Assembly: GCA_021806645.1 (NCBI GenBank)
Contig: JAJZQX010000002.1
Location: forward strand, 1-64,000
DNA from: Myxococcales bacterium
GTDB lineage: Bacteria; Myxococcota; Myxococcia; Myxococcales; Anaeromyxobacteraceae
Direction: 5' to 3'
Length of the DNA stretch: 64,000 nt
Below the pieces are notes generated by a model that was not told the DNA's origin, ran no database searches, and saw nothing but the letters and a program-made list of their open reading frames with translations. The position numbers and the translations under genes were made by a program. Position 1 is the stretch's first letter. Each line of letters opens with the position of its first letter. Below, piece after piece: positions 1 through 8,290 of the stretch.

Positions 1-2
1 TC

Positions 3-86
3 GGCGTCATGACGCCAGCCCAGGTCCTGCTCGACGCGTATGAGCAGGTGAGCCGGTTGCTCGAGCTGCTCGGGGTGCGGCGCTGA
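3..86 (+). CDS. C-terminal tail of an unidentified protein (runs in from the left edge)
   Basis: An open frame enters from the left edge and gives 27 residues containing LLDAYEQVSRLLELLG before TGA at 84-86. The tail is amphipathic and probably helical. The family cannot be named from so little sequence. The notable point is the junction: CapD-type sequence (fragment A) begins inside or directly after the stop codon, as it does after several other cargo genes in this island. The gene is therefore probably the last member of a further accessory cassette to the left. Confidence 0.4.
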   Translation, partial: GVMTPAQVLLDAYEQVSRLLELLGVRR

Positions 87-282
87 CCGTCCGCTTCGGC
101 AACGTGCTCGGCTCGGCCGGGAGCGTCATCCCCATCTTCAAGGGCCGGTTCCGGCCCTACGAGTGGGACCGGTGGAGAAGCGGCTGGCGTGGCTGCTCGG
201 GCTCGCGGGGGGGACGGCGGCGGCGGTGCGCGGCGGGCTGCGCGAGCTGGTGCCGGAGTACCGGCCGGACGGGGAGAGCTGA
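86..282 (+). pseudogene. CapD/WbpM 3'-end remnant, fragment A
   Basis: Reads [19 protein letters not shown], a conserved stretch of CapD/WbpM/FlaA1 nucleotide-sugar 4,6-dehydratases. It then jumps to the C-terminal segment RFRPYEWDR and, after a one-base deletion near 171 that shifts the frame, continues as [10 protein letters not shown]-type and ELVPEYRP sequence to TGA at 280-282. About 100 internal residues present in fuller relatives are missing. No start codon or NAD-binding domain is present, so it is a remnant. The next 40 bases resemble the bases after fragment D (9093-9135). The stretch 283-457 is otherwise empty and holds the upstream region of the AAA gene, with an AGGGAC-like ribosome-binding site before 458. 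Confidence 0.8.
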
Positions 283-457
283 GGGGGAGGGCACGCTGAC
301 GCGACCGCTCGGGACCCGGGTTGGAGGCCGGGTCGGTGGGCGCAAGGCCCCGGGGAGCCCCCCGAAAAGGTGGACGGAGCCCGCAGGAGGGGCAAGATCA
401 CGCTACAACCCGCGTGAGGTCAGACACGCAGGGTAGTGACAAGTCAGGGACCGAACC

Positions 458-1444
458 ATGGCAACCGCAGACCAGGTCAAGGCGCTCATCAAGAGCCACG
501 CCGAGGGCGACGAGACCCGGTTTTACGCTATCGCCATGCAGATGGCCGCCCAGGAGGCGCGCACCGGTCACGCACGGCTCGCCCAGGAACTCCGGATGCT
601 CGTTGACGAACTCCGGGCGCGCTCCGTTCGCGAGTATCCGTCCGAGTCGAAGCTTGTTCCGCTCGCCCAGCCGCGAGGCGAACTGGCTGGCCTCCTGACG
701 GTCGGGTACTCGAAGACACGCCTCGGCGAGATGGCCCTCGACTCCGAGGTGCAGCGCCGCATCGAGCGGGTGCTCGTCGAGCAGCGCGAACGCGCTCGCA
801 TCCAGGAGCATGGCTTCACGCCGCTTCGAAAGCTGCTCCTCGTCGGGCCGCCTGGCACCGGGAAGACCATGACGGCGAGCGTGCTGGCGGGCGAGCTCGG
901 CCTCCCACTGTTCACCATCCAGCTCCACGCCCTCATCACGAAGTTCATGGGCGAGACGGCCGCCAAGCTGCGGCTCGTCTTCGACGCGGTGGCGCAGGGT
1001 CGCGCCGTGTACCTCTTCGACGAGTTCGACGCGATCGGCTCCGACCGGGCCTCGAAGAACGACGTCGGCGAGATTCGCCGTGTGCTCAACTCCTTCCTGC
1101 AGTTCCTGGAGCAGGACGCCTCCGACAGTCTCATCCTGGCTGCCACCAATCACCCAGCTCTCCTCGACCGCGCGCTGTTCCGGCGCTTCGACGAGACGAT
1201 CGAGTACCGCCTCCCTGGCGCCGACGCCGCGGAACGGGTGATGAAGGGTCGGCTGGCGCTGCTCGACACGGCGAGCGTGAACTGGGTCGAGGCAGCCCGC
1301 GCCGCCGAGGGACTCAGCCACGGTGACGTGGTCCGGGCTTGCGAGCAGGCTGCCAAGAACGTCCTCCTCGCTCACCGGAGAGGGATCGACACCGCCACGC
1401 TCGTGGAGGCGCTGGCCGATCGCCGCTCGGCGCACGGTCCTTAG
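458..1444 (+). CDS. AAA+ ATPase, partner of an S8 subtilase
   Basis: A 328-residue protein with an N-terminal helical region (about 1-120) and one AAA+ module. Walker A is GPPGTGKT at residues 131-138, Walker B is in YLFDEFDAIG, and a sensor-1-like AATNH is followed by an arginine-rich FRRFD. The order resembles classic AAA (FtsH/Spastin-like) ATPases, but there is no membrane segment and no fused protease. The S8 peptidase gene begins 12 bases downstream. This ATPase-subtilase pairing is known from genomic accessory regions. I infer that ATP hydrolysis unfolds or delivers substrates to, or gates, the protease. An HNH nuclease follows in the same direction, which suggests a three-gene defence-like unit. 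Function here is unproven. Confidence 0.85.
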   Translation: MATADQVKALIKSHAEGDETRFYAIAMQMAAQEARTGHARLAQELRMLVDELRARSVREYPSESKLVPLAQPRGELAGLLTVGYSKTRLGEMALDSEVQRRIERVLVEQRERARIQEHGFTPLRKLLLVGPPGTGKTMTASVLAGELGLPLFTIQLHALITKFMGETAAKLRLVFDAVAQGRAVYLFDEFDAIGSDRASKNDVGEIRRVLNSFLQFLEQDASDSLILAATNHPALLDRALFRRFDETIEYRLPGADAAERVMKGRLALLDTASVNWVEAARAAEGLSHGDVVRACEQAAKNVLLAHRRGIDTATLVEALADRRSAHGP

Positions 1445-1456
1445 CGAGATCCACCG

Positions 1457-4021
1457 ATGCCGGCGCCGCGGAACCGAAGGCACATCGTCGTGCCGGCCGT
1501 GCCGGCGGTGGAACCCTACACGCCGCACTCCCCGGTCTTCGGTCGCGAACAGCTTGTCCCGCCCTCGGGTGGCCGGCCGGCGCATGGAGCGAGGCTCGCG
1601 AAGTCCCTTCGGTTGGCCGCGAAGGACGCGAAGGCACAGCGAGCCGCCGCGGGCTTCGAGGTGCACGGGGCCACGCCTGGCCTCTACGTCCAGTTCGAGG
1701 GCGTTCCAGGGGTTCACCTCAAGGTCGCCAGCCTGGAGGACCGCGGCAAGGGCATCGAAGTCGTCGCGGTGACCTTCGAGCAGACGGAGCAACCAGGGGA
1801 CACGGAACAGCCCGTCGTCACGGAACGCGCCACGGTGTTCGTGCCCGATGGACAGGTGAAGCACTTCATCTCGCGCTTCGAGAAGTACGGGCTCAAGGCA
1901 CCGAGGAAGGCAGGGGAGCGCCGGTACGAGGACATGCTCGACCGGGTCGCCGCGCTTCGACATGCAACACTCCAGGCGCTCTGGACGGACGAACCAGCGG
2001 CCTACCCCGGCGCCGTGAAGGCCATATGGTGGGAGGTCTGGCTTCGCAGGACCGACGGGAAGGAACTCGAACGATTCCTGGAGTTCTCTCAGCACGCAGG
2101 GCTCAGGGTGGGCGAACGTCGACTGGAGTTCGACGACCGCATCGTGGTCCTGGCCTTCGGGTCGGCGCGAAAGCTGTCCTCCTCCCTGGATGTGCTCAAC
2201 GACATCGCTGAGGTCCGGGCGGCGAAGGAGCTCTCGAGCTTTTTCGCCGGCGAGCCCCCGGTCGAACAGGCCAGGTGGGCCGACAGCCTGCTGGAGCGCT
2301 TGAAGGGGCCTGGGTTGGATGCTCCAGCCGTCTGCCTGCTCGATACCGGGGTCGCTCGAGCCCACCCCCTCCTCAAGCCGGCGCTGGACTCGGAGGACCG
2401 CTACGCCGTCGATCCGGCCTGGGGGGTGGAGGACGACGGCGGGGCGCCAGAGGAGCGCGGCCACGGCACTGGAATGGCGGGCGTGGCGCTGTACGGCGAC
2501 CTCGCCGCCGCGCTCGCCGCCAGCGGCCCGGTGGATCTCGTGCATCGACTGGAGTCGGTGAAGATCCTTCCGCCGGCCCGGCTCGGCGTCAATCCACCCG
2601 ACCTCTACGCCGCGGTCACCGCCACGGCAGTCAGCTATCCGGAGTCGCGGCTTCCCAATCGTCGGCGCCTCTTCACCATGGCGGTCTCCTCGGTCGAAGA
2701 CCGCGACCGGGGTCAGCCCACCTCGTGGTCGGCGGCCGTCGATGCCCTCGCGGCGGGCCGGTCCTTTGATGCCACGCGCCAGGGGCTTGCCTACCTGGAG
2801 GGCGCTGACGAGAGGAGGCGCCTGCTCGTGGTCGCAGCCGGCAACGTCACCAGGCCCGATGCAGACCACCTGGCCCGCAGCGATCTCGAGCCGGTCCACG
2901 ACCCCGCCCAGGCCTGGAACGCGCTCACCGTGGGCGCCTTCACGGAGCAGTCTGAGATCGACAATGCGTCCGAGCCGGGCCTCAAGCCGCTCGCGGGTCA
3001 TGGCGAACTGTCGCCCTGGTCGACCACCTCGGTGAGCTTCGCGGCGCCTTGGCCCATCAAGCCGGACGTGGTGGCCGAGGGCGGCAACCTGGGCGTGGAC
3101 TCCAAAGGGAACGTGGACTTTCCGATCCCTTCGCTGAGCCCGCTGACGACGCACTACCGTCCAAACGAGAAGCTCTTCGTCCCCACGTGGGCAACCAGCC
3201 CGGCCTCTGCCCAGGTGGCGCGACTGTGCGCGCTGGTGATGGCCGAGTACCCCAGCCTGTGGCCCGAGGCCGTCCGGGCCATCGTGGTGCACTCGGCCCG
3301 ATGGACGCCGATGATGTGGGCCCACCTCAAGGGAGCGGGGGAGGCGAAGGCGAAGCGGGCCAAGCTGGTTCGCCGCTACGGCTTCGGCGTCCCGAACCTG
3401 GGCAGGGCACTGCGGAGCGCCAACGATGCTCTCACGCTTGTCGTCCAGGGAACACTTCGCCCCTTTGTGGCCGGCAAGATGCGGGAGATGAGCCTCTTCC
3501 ACCTGCCATGGCCCAAGGCAGAACTCGAGGCGCTCGCCGACGCACCGGTCCGTCTCAAGGTCACCCTGTCCTATTTCGTCGAGCCGAATCCGGCTCGGCG
3601 CGGGTGGCAGAAACGCCACCGCTACCAGTCACATGGTTTGCGCTTCGAGATGAAGGGCGTGCTCGAGACAGAGCAGGAGTTCCACAAGCGCCTCAACAAG
3701 CGTGCCTTGGACGAGGAGGAGGAGCGCCCAGCCACTGGCTCCGACGGCGGCTGGTTCCTCGGCACACAGGCGCGCAATACGGGATCACTCCATTCCGATA
3801 CGTGGAGTGGAACCGCGGCTGACCTCGCCGAGCGTGGCGTCGTGGCGGTCTACCCTGTGACCGGTTGGTGGAAGGAACAGCAGAAGAGGGACCGGAGCGA
3901 GCTCGGTGTCCGGTACGCACTGGTGGTGTCCATCGAGACGACCAGCGTCGAGAGCGACATCTGGACGCCGGTGGCCCAGGAGGTCGGGCTGGACATCGAG
4001 ACGGCGGTGGAAGTGGGCTAG
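1457..4021 (+). CDS. S8 family serine peptidase (subtilase), ATPase-associated type
   Basis: An 854-residue protein without a signal peptide, so probably cytoplasmic. The subtilisin triad is recognisable: Asp in LLDTGV (about D296), His in GHGTGMAG (about H336), and Ser in WATSPASAQVARL (about S581), following the usual KPDVV segment. About 280 residues precede the catalytic domain and about 270 follow it; the latter region includes the acidic NKRALDEEEERP segment. It is much longer than secreted subtilisins, and I see no propeptide-like or export signal. It lies in an apparent operon with the AAA+ ATPase before it and an HNH nuclease after it. A short homologous remnant of the acidic segment occurs at 11526-11590, so another copy once existed nearby. 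Confidence 0.85.
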   Translation: MPAPRNRRHIVVPAVPAVEPYTPHSPVFGREQLVPPSGGRPAHGARLAKSLRLAAKDAKAQRAAAGFEVHGATPGLYVQFEGVPGVHLKVASLEDRGKGIEVVAVTFEQTEQPGDTEQPVVTERATVFVPDGQVKHFISRFEKYGLKAPRKAGERRYEDMLDRVAALRHATLQALWTDEPAAYPGAVKAIWWEVWLRRTDGKELERFLEFSQHAGLRVGERRLEFDDRIVVLAFGSARKLSSSLDVLNDIAEVRAAKELSSFFAGEPPVEQARWADSLLERLKGPGLDAPAVCLLDTGVARAHPLLKPALDSEDRYAVDPAWGVEDDGGAPEERGHGTGMAGVALYGDLAAALAASGPVDLVHRLESVKILPPARLGVNPPDLYAAVTATAVSYPESRLPNRRRLFTMAVSSVEDRDRGQPTSWSAAVDALAAGRSFDATRQGLAYLEGADERRRLLVVAAGNVTRPDADHLARSDLEPVHDPAQAWNALTVGAFTEQSEIDNASEPGLKPLAGHGELSPWSTTSVSFAAPWPIKPDVVAEGGNLGVDSKGNVDFPIPSLSPLTTHYRPNEKLFVPTWATSPASAQVARLCALVMAEYPSLWPEAVRAIVVHSARWTPMMWAHLKGAGEAKAKRAKLVRRYGFGVPNLGRALRSANDALTLVVQGTLRPFVAGKMREMSLFHLPWPKAELEALADAPVRLKVTLSYFVEPNPARRGWQKRHRYQSHGLRFEMKGVLETEQEFHKRLNKRALDEEEERPATGSDGGWFLGTQARNTGSLHSDTWSGTAADLAERGVVAVYPVTGWWKEQQKRDRSELGVRYALVVSIETTSVESDIWTPVAQEVGLDIETAVEVG

Positions 4022-4090
4022 GCCAGCTGGTGTTGCAAGCCAAGGCCGCGGAGGCCGAGGCAAGGGCAGGGCGTCCTGAAGGGAGCAGCG

Positions 4091-4864
4091 ATGGACGAGA
4101 AGCTTCATCGGGAGAACCTGGGCCGCACCACCAGCCCGACCGTCCGAAAGCTGTACGGGACCCTGGTGGACGAGCTGGGTTCGGGGTTCATGCGGAGCAG
4201 CCCCCACAGCCATGGCCACATCCGGAACGTGCTCCGCTTCAGCCGAGGCACCCTCAACCCGATCGACTTCATCGTGAACGTCTCGGACTTGCGGTGCTAC
4301 TTCAGGTCGCCGCTCTTCTCGATCCACCCTGACCTCTCGACCTTGGTCGAGACCGAGTTTCCCCAGGGTATCCGGCAGGGGAACGAATGGGTGTTCAACT
4401 TCGACGACGCCCGAACCTGCAAGCGACTCATCGACTTCGTGAACGGGCGGCTGAGAGGGTTCATCGAGATCAGGCCGGGCGGTCCAGCCACGCCCGTAGA
4501 AGAGCGACTGTCCGTGACTTTGGTGGAGCCAGCCTCAGTGGAGGGCTCGGTCTACTGGGAAGGCGACAGGTCCCGCGCTCTTCATGAACAGGTGGAGCGC
4601 AACTCGGCGGCGAGGGACGCGTGTCTCCGCGACCAAGGCGCCCGGTGCATCGTGTGCGGCCTGCGAGTGCGGGAACGATATGCCGGGCTGTCGCGGGAGG
4701 TCGTCGAGGTCCACCACCTGCGGCCCCTGTCTGACACGATTGGCCCGTACCAGCTGAACCCCGCCACGGACCTGGTGCCGGTCTGCCCGAATTGCCACCG
4801 GGTCATCCATTCCCAGGTGCCGGCGCTGGAGCCGGGTCAGGTGAAGGCCATGCTGGCCTCCTGA
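4091..4864 (+). CDS. HNH endonuclease (McrA-like C-terminal nuclease)
   Basis: A 257-residue protein with no recognised N-terminal domain (about 1-180) and a C-terminal HNH module. The module has CIVCG, then VEVHHLRPLS, then a CPNCHRVIH zinc knuckle, as in restriction-type HNH nucleases with ARDACL...CxxC lead-ins. The N-terminal part may recognise DNA or a modified base, but that is inference. The gene starts 69 bases after the subtilase in the same direction and could be the effector of that module or an independent restriction-like gene. Its stop codon (4862-4864) is followed within 1-3 bases by CapD-derived sequence (fragment B), the same kind of junction as at 86. Confidence 0.85.
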   Translation: MDEKLHRENLGRTTSPTVRKLYGTLVDELGSGFMRSSPHSHGHIRNVLRFSRGTLNPIDFIVNVSDLRCYFRSPLFSIHPDLSTLVETEFPQGIRQGNEWVFNFDDARTCKRLIDFVNGRLRGFIEIRPGGPATPVEERLSVTLVEPASVEGSVYWEGDRSRALHEQVERNSAARDACLRDQGARCIVCGLRVRERYAGLSREVVEVHHLRPLSDTIGPYQLNPATDLVPVCPNCHRVIHSQVPALEPGQVKAMLAS

Positions 4865-4865
4865 C

Positions 4866-5242
4866 GACCGCTTCGGCAACGTGCTCGGGTCGGCGGGGAG
4901 ATCTACATCCTGGACATGGGCCAGCCGGTGCGGATCGCCGACCTGGCGCGCGACCTCATCACCCTCTCCGGCTTCACGCCCGGGGTGGACATCGAGATCC
5001 GGTTCACCGGCACGCGCCCCGGCGAGAAGCTCTTCGAGGAGCTCTCGGTGGACGACGAGGCGGCCGAAAAGACCCGCCACCCCAAGATCTTCGTGGGCCG
5101 CTTCCGGCCCTACGAGTGGGACCGGGTGGAGCAGGGGCTGGCGCGGCTGCTCGGGCTCGCGGGGGGGACGGCGGCGGCGGTGCGCGGCGGGCTGCGCGAG
5201 CTGGTGCCGGAGTACCGGCCGGAGGGGGGTTCCGAGGGCTGA
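4866..5242 (+). pseudogene. CapD/WbpM 3'-end remnant, fragment B
   Basis: Starts with [10 protein letters not shown], almost the same entry point as fragment A, then jumps to EIYILDMGQPVRIADLARDL and continues unbroken through FTGTRPGEKLFEEL and [14 protein letters not shown] to [14 protein letters not shown] and TGA at 5240-5242. This is the most complete C-terminal half among the six remnants. The segment between GSAG and EIYIL, present in fragment D, is deleted. It has no start codon and no Rossmann fold. Similarity to CapD/WbpM/FlaA1 C-termini rests on the LDMGxPVRIxDLARDLIxLSG and TGxRPGEKLFEEL motifs. Confidence 0.85.
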
Positions 5243-5337
5243 GGGGCCCGAACGCCACGGACGCGACCGAACTGAACCCGGACTTGAGCGTAGCGCGATG
5301 GACGCGAGGCCGGGCGCTCTGAGCTACCCAAGGGCCT

Positions 5338-5372
5338 GGCGCTGTCGGAGCGGCCGGTATACTGAACGGATG
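5338..5372 (+). promoter_or_regulatory. Putative leaderless promoter before the DUF1016 gene
   Basis: A TATACT hexamer (5358-5363) lies exactly six bases before an ATG (5370). A transcript starting at the usual distance would therefore begin at or next to the start codon. The block GCGCTGTCGGAGCG...GTATACTG is repeated at 6784-6817 before the AbiE module with only a few differences. No good -35 box is visible. The ATG opens an 8-codon frame (MLMTAGRP) whose TGA (5394-5396) overlaps the TTG at 5393 that opens the nuclease reading frame, an arrangement suited to translational coupling. Confidence 0.5.
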
Positions 5373-5392
5373 CTCATGACAGCGGGGCGCCC

Positions 5393-6550
5393 TTGAAGCG
5401 CACGAGGATCGCACAGACACCGGCCGAGGCTGGCTATGAGACCGTGCTCGCTGACGTCGCGGAGTTGGTCGAGGCGGTGAGGGGCGCATCAGCGCGGACG
5501 GTGAACGCGCTGATGACGGCCACGTACTGGTCGATCGGGCGTCGGATCGTCTAGCAGGAGCAGCAGGGGCTGACGCGCGCTGACTACGGCGCGGTGCTGA
5601 TCGGTCGCCTGGCCATGCACTTGACGGCTCGCTTTGGCCGCGGGTTCGGCCGCCGGAACATCTTCCAGATGCGGTCCTTCTACCTCGCCTACCGCGAACT
5701 TCCGCTTGCAGGGCACTCGCAATTCATGAGGCCTTCGACGGCCGCGAAAGTGCAGACAGCGTCTGCACTTTCTACTGTGATGACCCTCGCCGGTGGACCG
5801 GACCGCCTGCCGGTCTTCCCGCTGCCTTGGTCCCACTACGTGCGCCTCCTTGGCGTTCGCAGCGTCGAGGGCAGGCGGTTCTACGAAGCCGAGGCGCTTC
5901 GTGGAGGCTGGACCATTCGGCAGCTCGACCGCCAGATTGGCAGCCAGTTCTACGAGCGCACGGCGCTGTCCAAGAACAAGGCCGTGATGCTGCGACGCGG
6001 GGAGGCGAGGCGACCAGGCGACGCGGTAACGCCCGAAGAGGAGATCAAGGATCCCTTCGTGCTCGAGTTCCTCGGGCTCAAGGATGAGTACTCCGAGACC
6101 GAGTTCGAGGCGGCCCTGACCTCCAAGATCGAGTCATTCTTGCTGGAACTCGGCGGCGACTTCGCCTTCGTGGGCCGGCAGCGCCGACTGCGCGTCGGGG
6201 ATACCTGGTATCGGATCGACCTGCTCTTCTTTCACCGTCTCTTGCGCTGCCTCGTCATCATCGATCTGAAATTGGACCGACTCACCCACGCAGACGCTGG
6301 TCAGATGCATCTCTACCTGAACTACGCTCGCGAGCACTGGATGCTCCAAGGGGAGAATCCGCCGGTCGGCCTCATCCTATGCGCCGAGAAGGACAGCGCG
6401 GTCGCTCACTACGCGCTGGAGGAGCTGTTCAACAAGGTGCTCGCCGCCGAGTACCGGACTGCGCTCCCCACCGAGCGCACGCTTGTCGCGGAAATCGAGC
6501 GGACCATCCACCAGATCTCGGGCCGGTCACGGTCACGCACCCGGAGATGA
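5393..6550 (+). pseudogene. DUF1016 / PDDEXK nuclease (YhcG-like) with in-frame amber
   Basis: From TTG 5393 the frame encodes the DUF1016 N-terminal helical domain (NALMTATYWSIGRRIV). It hits TAG at 5552-5554, where relatives usually carry Glu, and continues in the same frame through [20 protein letters not shown] and the PDDEXK nuclease core (YRIDLLFFH ... CLVIIDLKL ... QMHLYLNY) to TGA at 6550. Without the amber it would be about 385 residues, normal for the family. Internal starts such as GTG 5594 could still give a 318-residue protein lacking the first domain. The last nine codons are read out of CapD fragment C in another frame, so the native C-terminus is probably lost. DUF1016 proteins occur in defence and restriction contexts. 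Most likely a decayed nuclease, with readthrough an outside possibility. Confidence 0.75.
5478..5882 (+). repeat. 405-bp direct repeat, copy 1 (5' part of the DUF1016 gene)
   Basis: Identical by eye to 8288-8692, at an offset of exactly 2810 bases. It begins at TGAGGGGCGCATC and ends at GGCGGTTCT. This copy is embedded in the longer DUF1016 gene; the second copy lies between the abiEii stop codon and CapD fragment D. Both copies carry the same in-frame TAG, so the stop predates the duplication or has been kept by gene conversion. Confidence 0.95.
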
Positions 6551-6746
6551 AGCGGTACTTCATGACCATCCCGGAGGCCAGCCAGTTGGTGCTGCAGGCC
6601 GGGACCATGGGTCCTCCGAGTGGGACCGGGTGGAGAAGCGGCTGGCGCGGCTGCTCGGGCTCGCCGGGGGGACGGCGGCGGCGGTGCGCGGCGGGCTGCG
6701 CGAGCTGGTGCCGGAGTACCGGCCGGACGGGGATTCGGAGGGCTGA
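6520..6746 (+). pseudogene. CapD/WbpM 3'-end remnant, fragment C
   Basis: Starts with [20 protein letters not shown], a highly conserved CapD/WbpM stretch, runs to [11 protein letters not shown], then jumps to [18 protein letters not shown] and on to [14 protein letters not shown], with TGA at 6744-6746. The LDMG...RPGEKLFEEL block is deleted. Its 5' end overlaps the last codons of the upstream nuclease frame, so the join happened inside that gene. Fragments C and D leave the CapD sequence at nearly the same point (after QAGT) but rejoin it with different bases. Confidence 0.85.
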
Positions 6747-6783
6747 GGGTCCGCCGAGGCCCCCGGCGAAACCCGGGCGACGG

Positions 6784-6817
6784 GCGCTGTCGGAGCGATG
6801 CGTATACTGGACGAATG
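6784..6817 (+). promoter_or_regulatory. Putative leaderless promoter before abiEi
   Basis: The near-copy of the block at 5338-5372: GCGCTGTCGGAGCG, then TATACT (6803-6808), six bases, and ATG 6815 in frame with abiEi. The repeated spacing suggests a promoter module travelling with the cassettes. If translation instead starts at GTG 6953, the perfect inverted repeat TTGCT-GAA-AGCAA at 6918-6930 would be well placed as an operator for autoregulation by AbiEi, which is the usual control mode of AbiE modules. Confidence 0.45.
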
Positions 6818-7753
6818 TTCACATCCGATCACGCCATGGCTGCCGGCAGTTGTCACCTCCGCAGCTTGTCCGAGGTCTTCGACGCTGACCCCCGGCGGCG
6901 CATGCATACGGGTACGCTTGCTGAAAGCAACGGTAGGCGTTACTTTGACAGCGTGAAACCGGTCCAAGGGGCTAGAACCGCCGCGCGCTACGCCGACAGC
7001 CTCGCGGCGTCGGGGCGCTACCACTTCACGACCACCGATGCCGTGAAGGCGCTCGGCGTCTCCACCGTGGCAGCCCGCGCCGCGCTTCGTCGGCTCGCCG
7101 CCAAGGGGGCCATCGCCTCGCCCAATCGTGGTTTTCACGTGATCGTGCCTCCAGAGTACCGGCGGCTCGGCTGCCTGCCCCCGGAGCAGTTCATCCCTCA
7201 GCTCATGGCGCACCTTGGACTCGACTACTACGCCGGCCTGCTCTCTGCCGCGCAGCTCCACGGGGCAGCCCACCAGCGACCCCAGGTGTTCCAGGTGATG
7301 GTGGAGCGGAACAGGGCACCGATCGCCTGCGGCGAAGTCCGGGTCGAGTTCGCCGCGCGCAAGGCCATCGCGGGTGTTCCGACGGTTCAGTTGAATACCC
7401 CCCGCGGGAAGCTTCGTGTCTCGAGCCTCGAGGCAACCGCGCTCGAACTCGTGGGCTACTCGGCGCGCGCCGGAGGTCTCGATACGGTGGCCACCGTGCT
7501 GGCCGAGCTCACGGAGCAGGTGGACCCGATGAAGCTCGCCGCGGCGGCTCGCCTGGCCCCGGTGCCGTGGGCACAACGACTTGGCCACTTGTTCGAACTG
7601 GCGGGAGCCGGCGACAAGACCGGTCCGCTCGCCGAGTGGGTACACGCCGAGGCTCGCGAGTACGTCGCCCTGGTCCCAGGGGGAGGCCGAGGGAAGGAGC
7701 GATCGAAGCGGTGGCGGCTCCTCGTCAACGCCTCGGTGGAGATCGATGCGTGA
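6815..7753 (+). CDS. AbiEi-family antitoxin (type IV toxin-antitoxin)
   Basis: 312 residues if started at the leaderless ATG 6815; the conserved part begins near GTG 6953 ([17 protein letters not shown]). It shows the winged-helix segment [28 protein letters not shown] and the long AbiEi effector domain ([19 protein letters not shown]-like [13 protein letters not shown]). AbiEi proteins repress their own operon and counter the nucleotidyltransferase toxin AbiEii in phage abortive infection. The toxin gene starts with a GTGA overlap at 7750, so the operon layout is standard. The toxin, however, is internally deleted, which leaves this as a probable orphan antitoxin. The start is uncertain; ATG 6815 adds about 46 unconserved residues. 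Confidence 0.8.
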   Translation: MFTSDHAMAAGSCHLRSLSEVFDADPRRRMHTGTLAESNGRRYFDSVKPVQGARTAARYADSLAASGRYHFTTTDAVKALGVSTVAARAALRRLAAKGAIASPNRGFHVIVPPEYRRLGCLPPEQFIPQLMAHLGLDYYAGLLSAAQLHGAAHQRPQVFQVMVERNRAPIACGEVRVEFAARKAIAGVPTVQLNTPRGKLRVSSLEATALELVGYSARAGGLDTVATVLAELTEQVDPMKLAAAARLAPVPWAQRLGHLFELAGAGDKTGPLAEWVHAEAREYVALVPGGGRGKERSKRWRLLVNASVEIDA

Positions 7754-8290
7754 TCCCCCGCGACTTCATCACGGAGTGGCGTGCGCAGGCACCCTGGGTG
7801 TCGGACCTCCAGGTGGAGCAGGACCTCGTGATCAGCCGCGCGCTCGTGGAACTCTTCTCCCGGCTCGCCATCGCGGAGGCGCTCGCCTTTCGCGGCGGGA
7901 CGGCTCTCTACAAGCTGCACCTGCGTCCGCCCGCTCGATACTCCGAGGACATCGATCTCGTGCAAGTCGATGCGGGACCCATCGGCTCGGTGCTGAAGGA
8001 AGTGCGCGCGGCGCTCGACCCATGGCTCGGGGACCGCCCCGGTCGACCCGAGGCGCGTGGTGGAGGCGTTCTCCCGCTACATGACGGAGGAAGCGGGCCG
8101 GGTGACCCGGGCCGCGTTCGAGCGCAACCTCGCGCAGAAGCGGCGCGACCCGGTATTCACGGGGGACATCTCGCCGCTCCTTGCGCCCGGCCATCCGTGG
8201 GACCTCGAGGCAGCGTTCGAGTCAGTTCACGGTCGGCTCGTTGCTCTCCTCCCGGGCGAGCCGTGGAAGGGCTGGTCGCCGGAGAGATGA
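7750..8290 (+). pseudogene. abiEii toxin with internal deletion and frameshift
   Basis: The N-terminal part ([16 protein letters not shown]..., FRGGTALYKLHL, YSEDIDLV) carries the nucleotidyltransferase motif GGTAL and the DID metal site. At about 8040 the sequence jumps, out of frame, to the C-terminal part (RRVVEAFSRYMTEEAG, SPLLAPGHPWD, PGEPWKGW) and ends at TGA 8288-8290. Around 100 middle residues expected from the family are absent. The toxin should be inactive, although a fragment with the active-site motif could still be made. The stop codon is also the first base of the second 405-bp repeat copy. Confidence 0.8.

Noticed and set aside
398-3619. A 1073-codon open frame opposite the ATPase and subtilase genes
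   Set aside because: It is antisense to two genes with clear catalytic motifs, and its translation is low-complexity Arg/Gly/His/Glu-rich, as expected from the opposite strand of GC-rich coding DNA.
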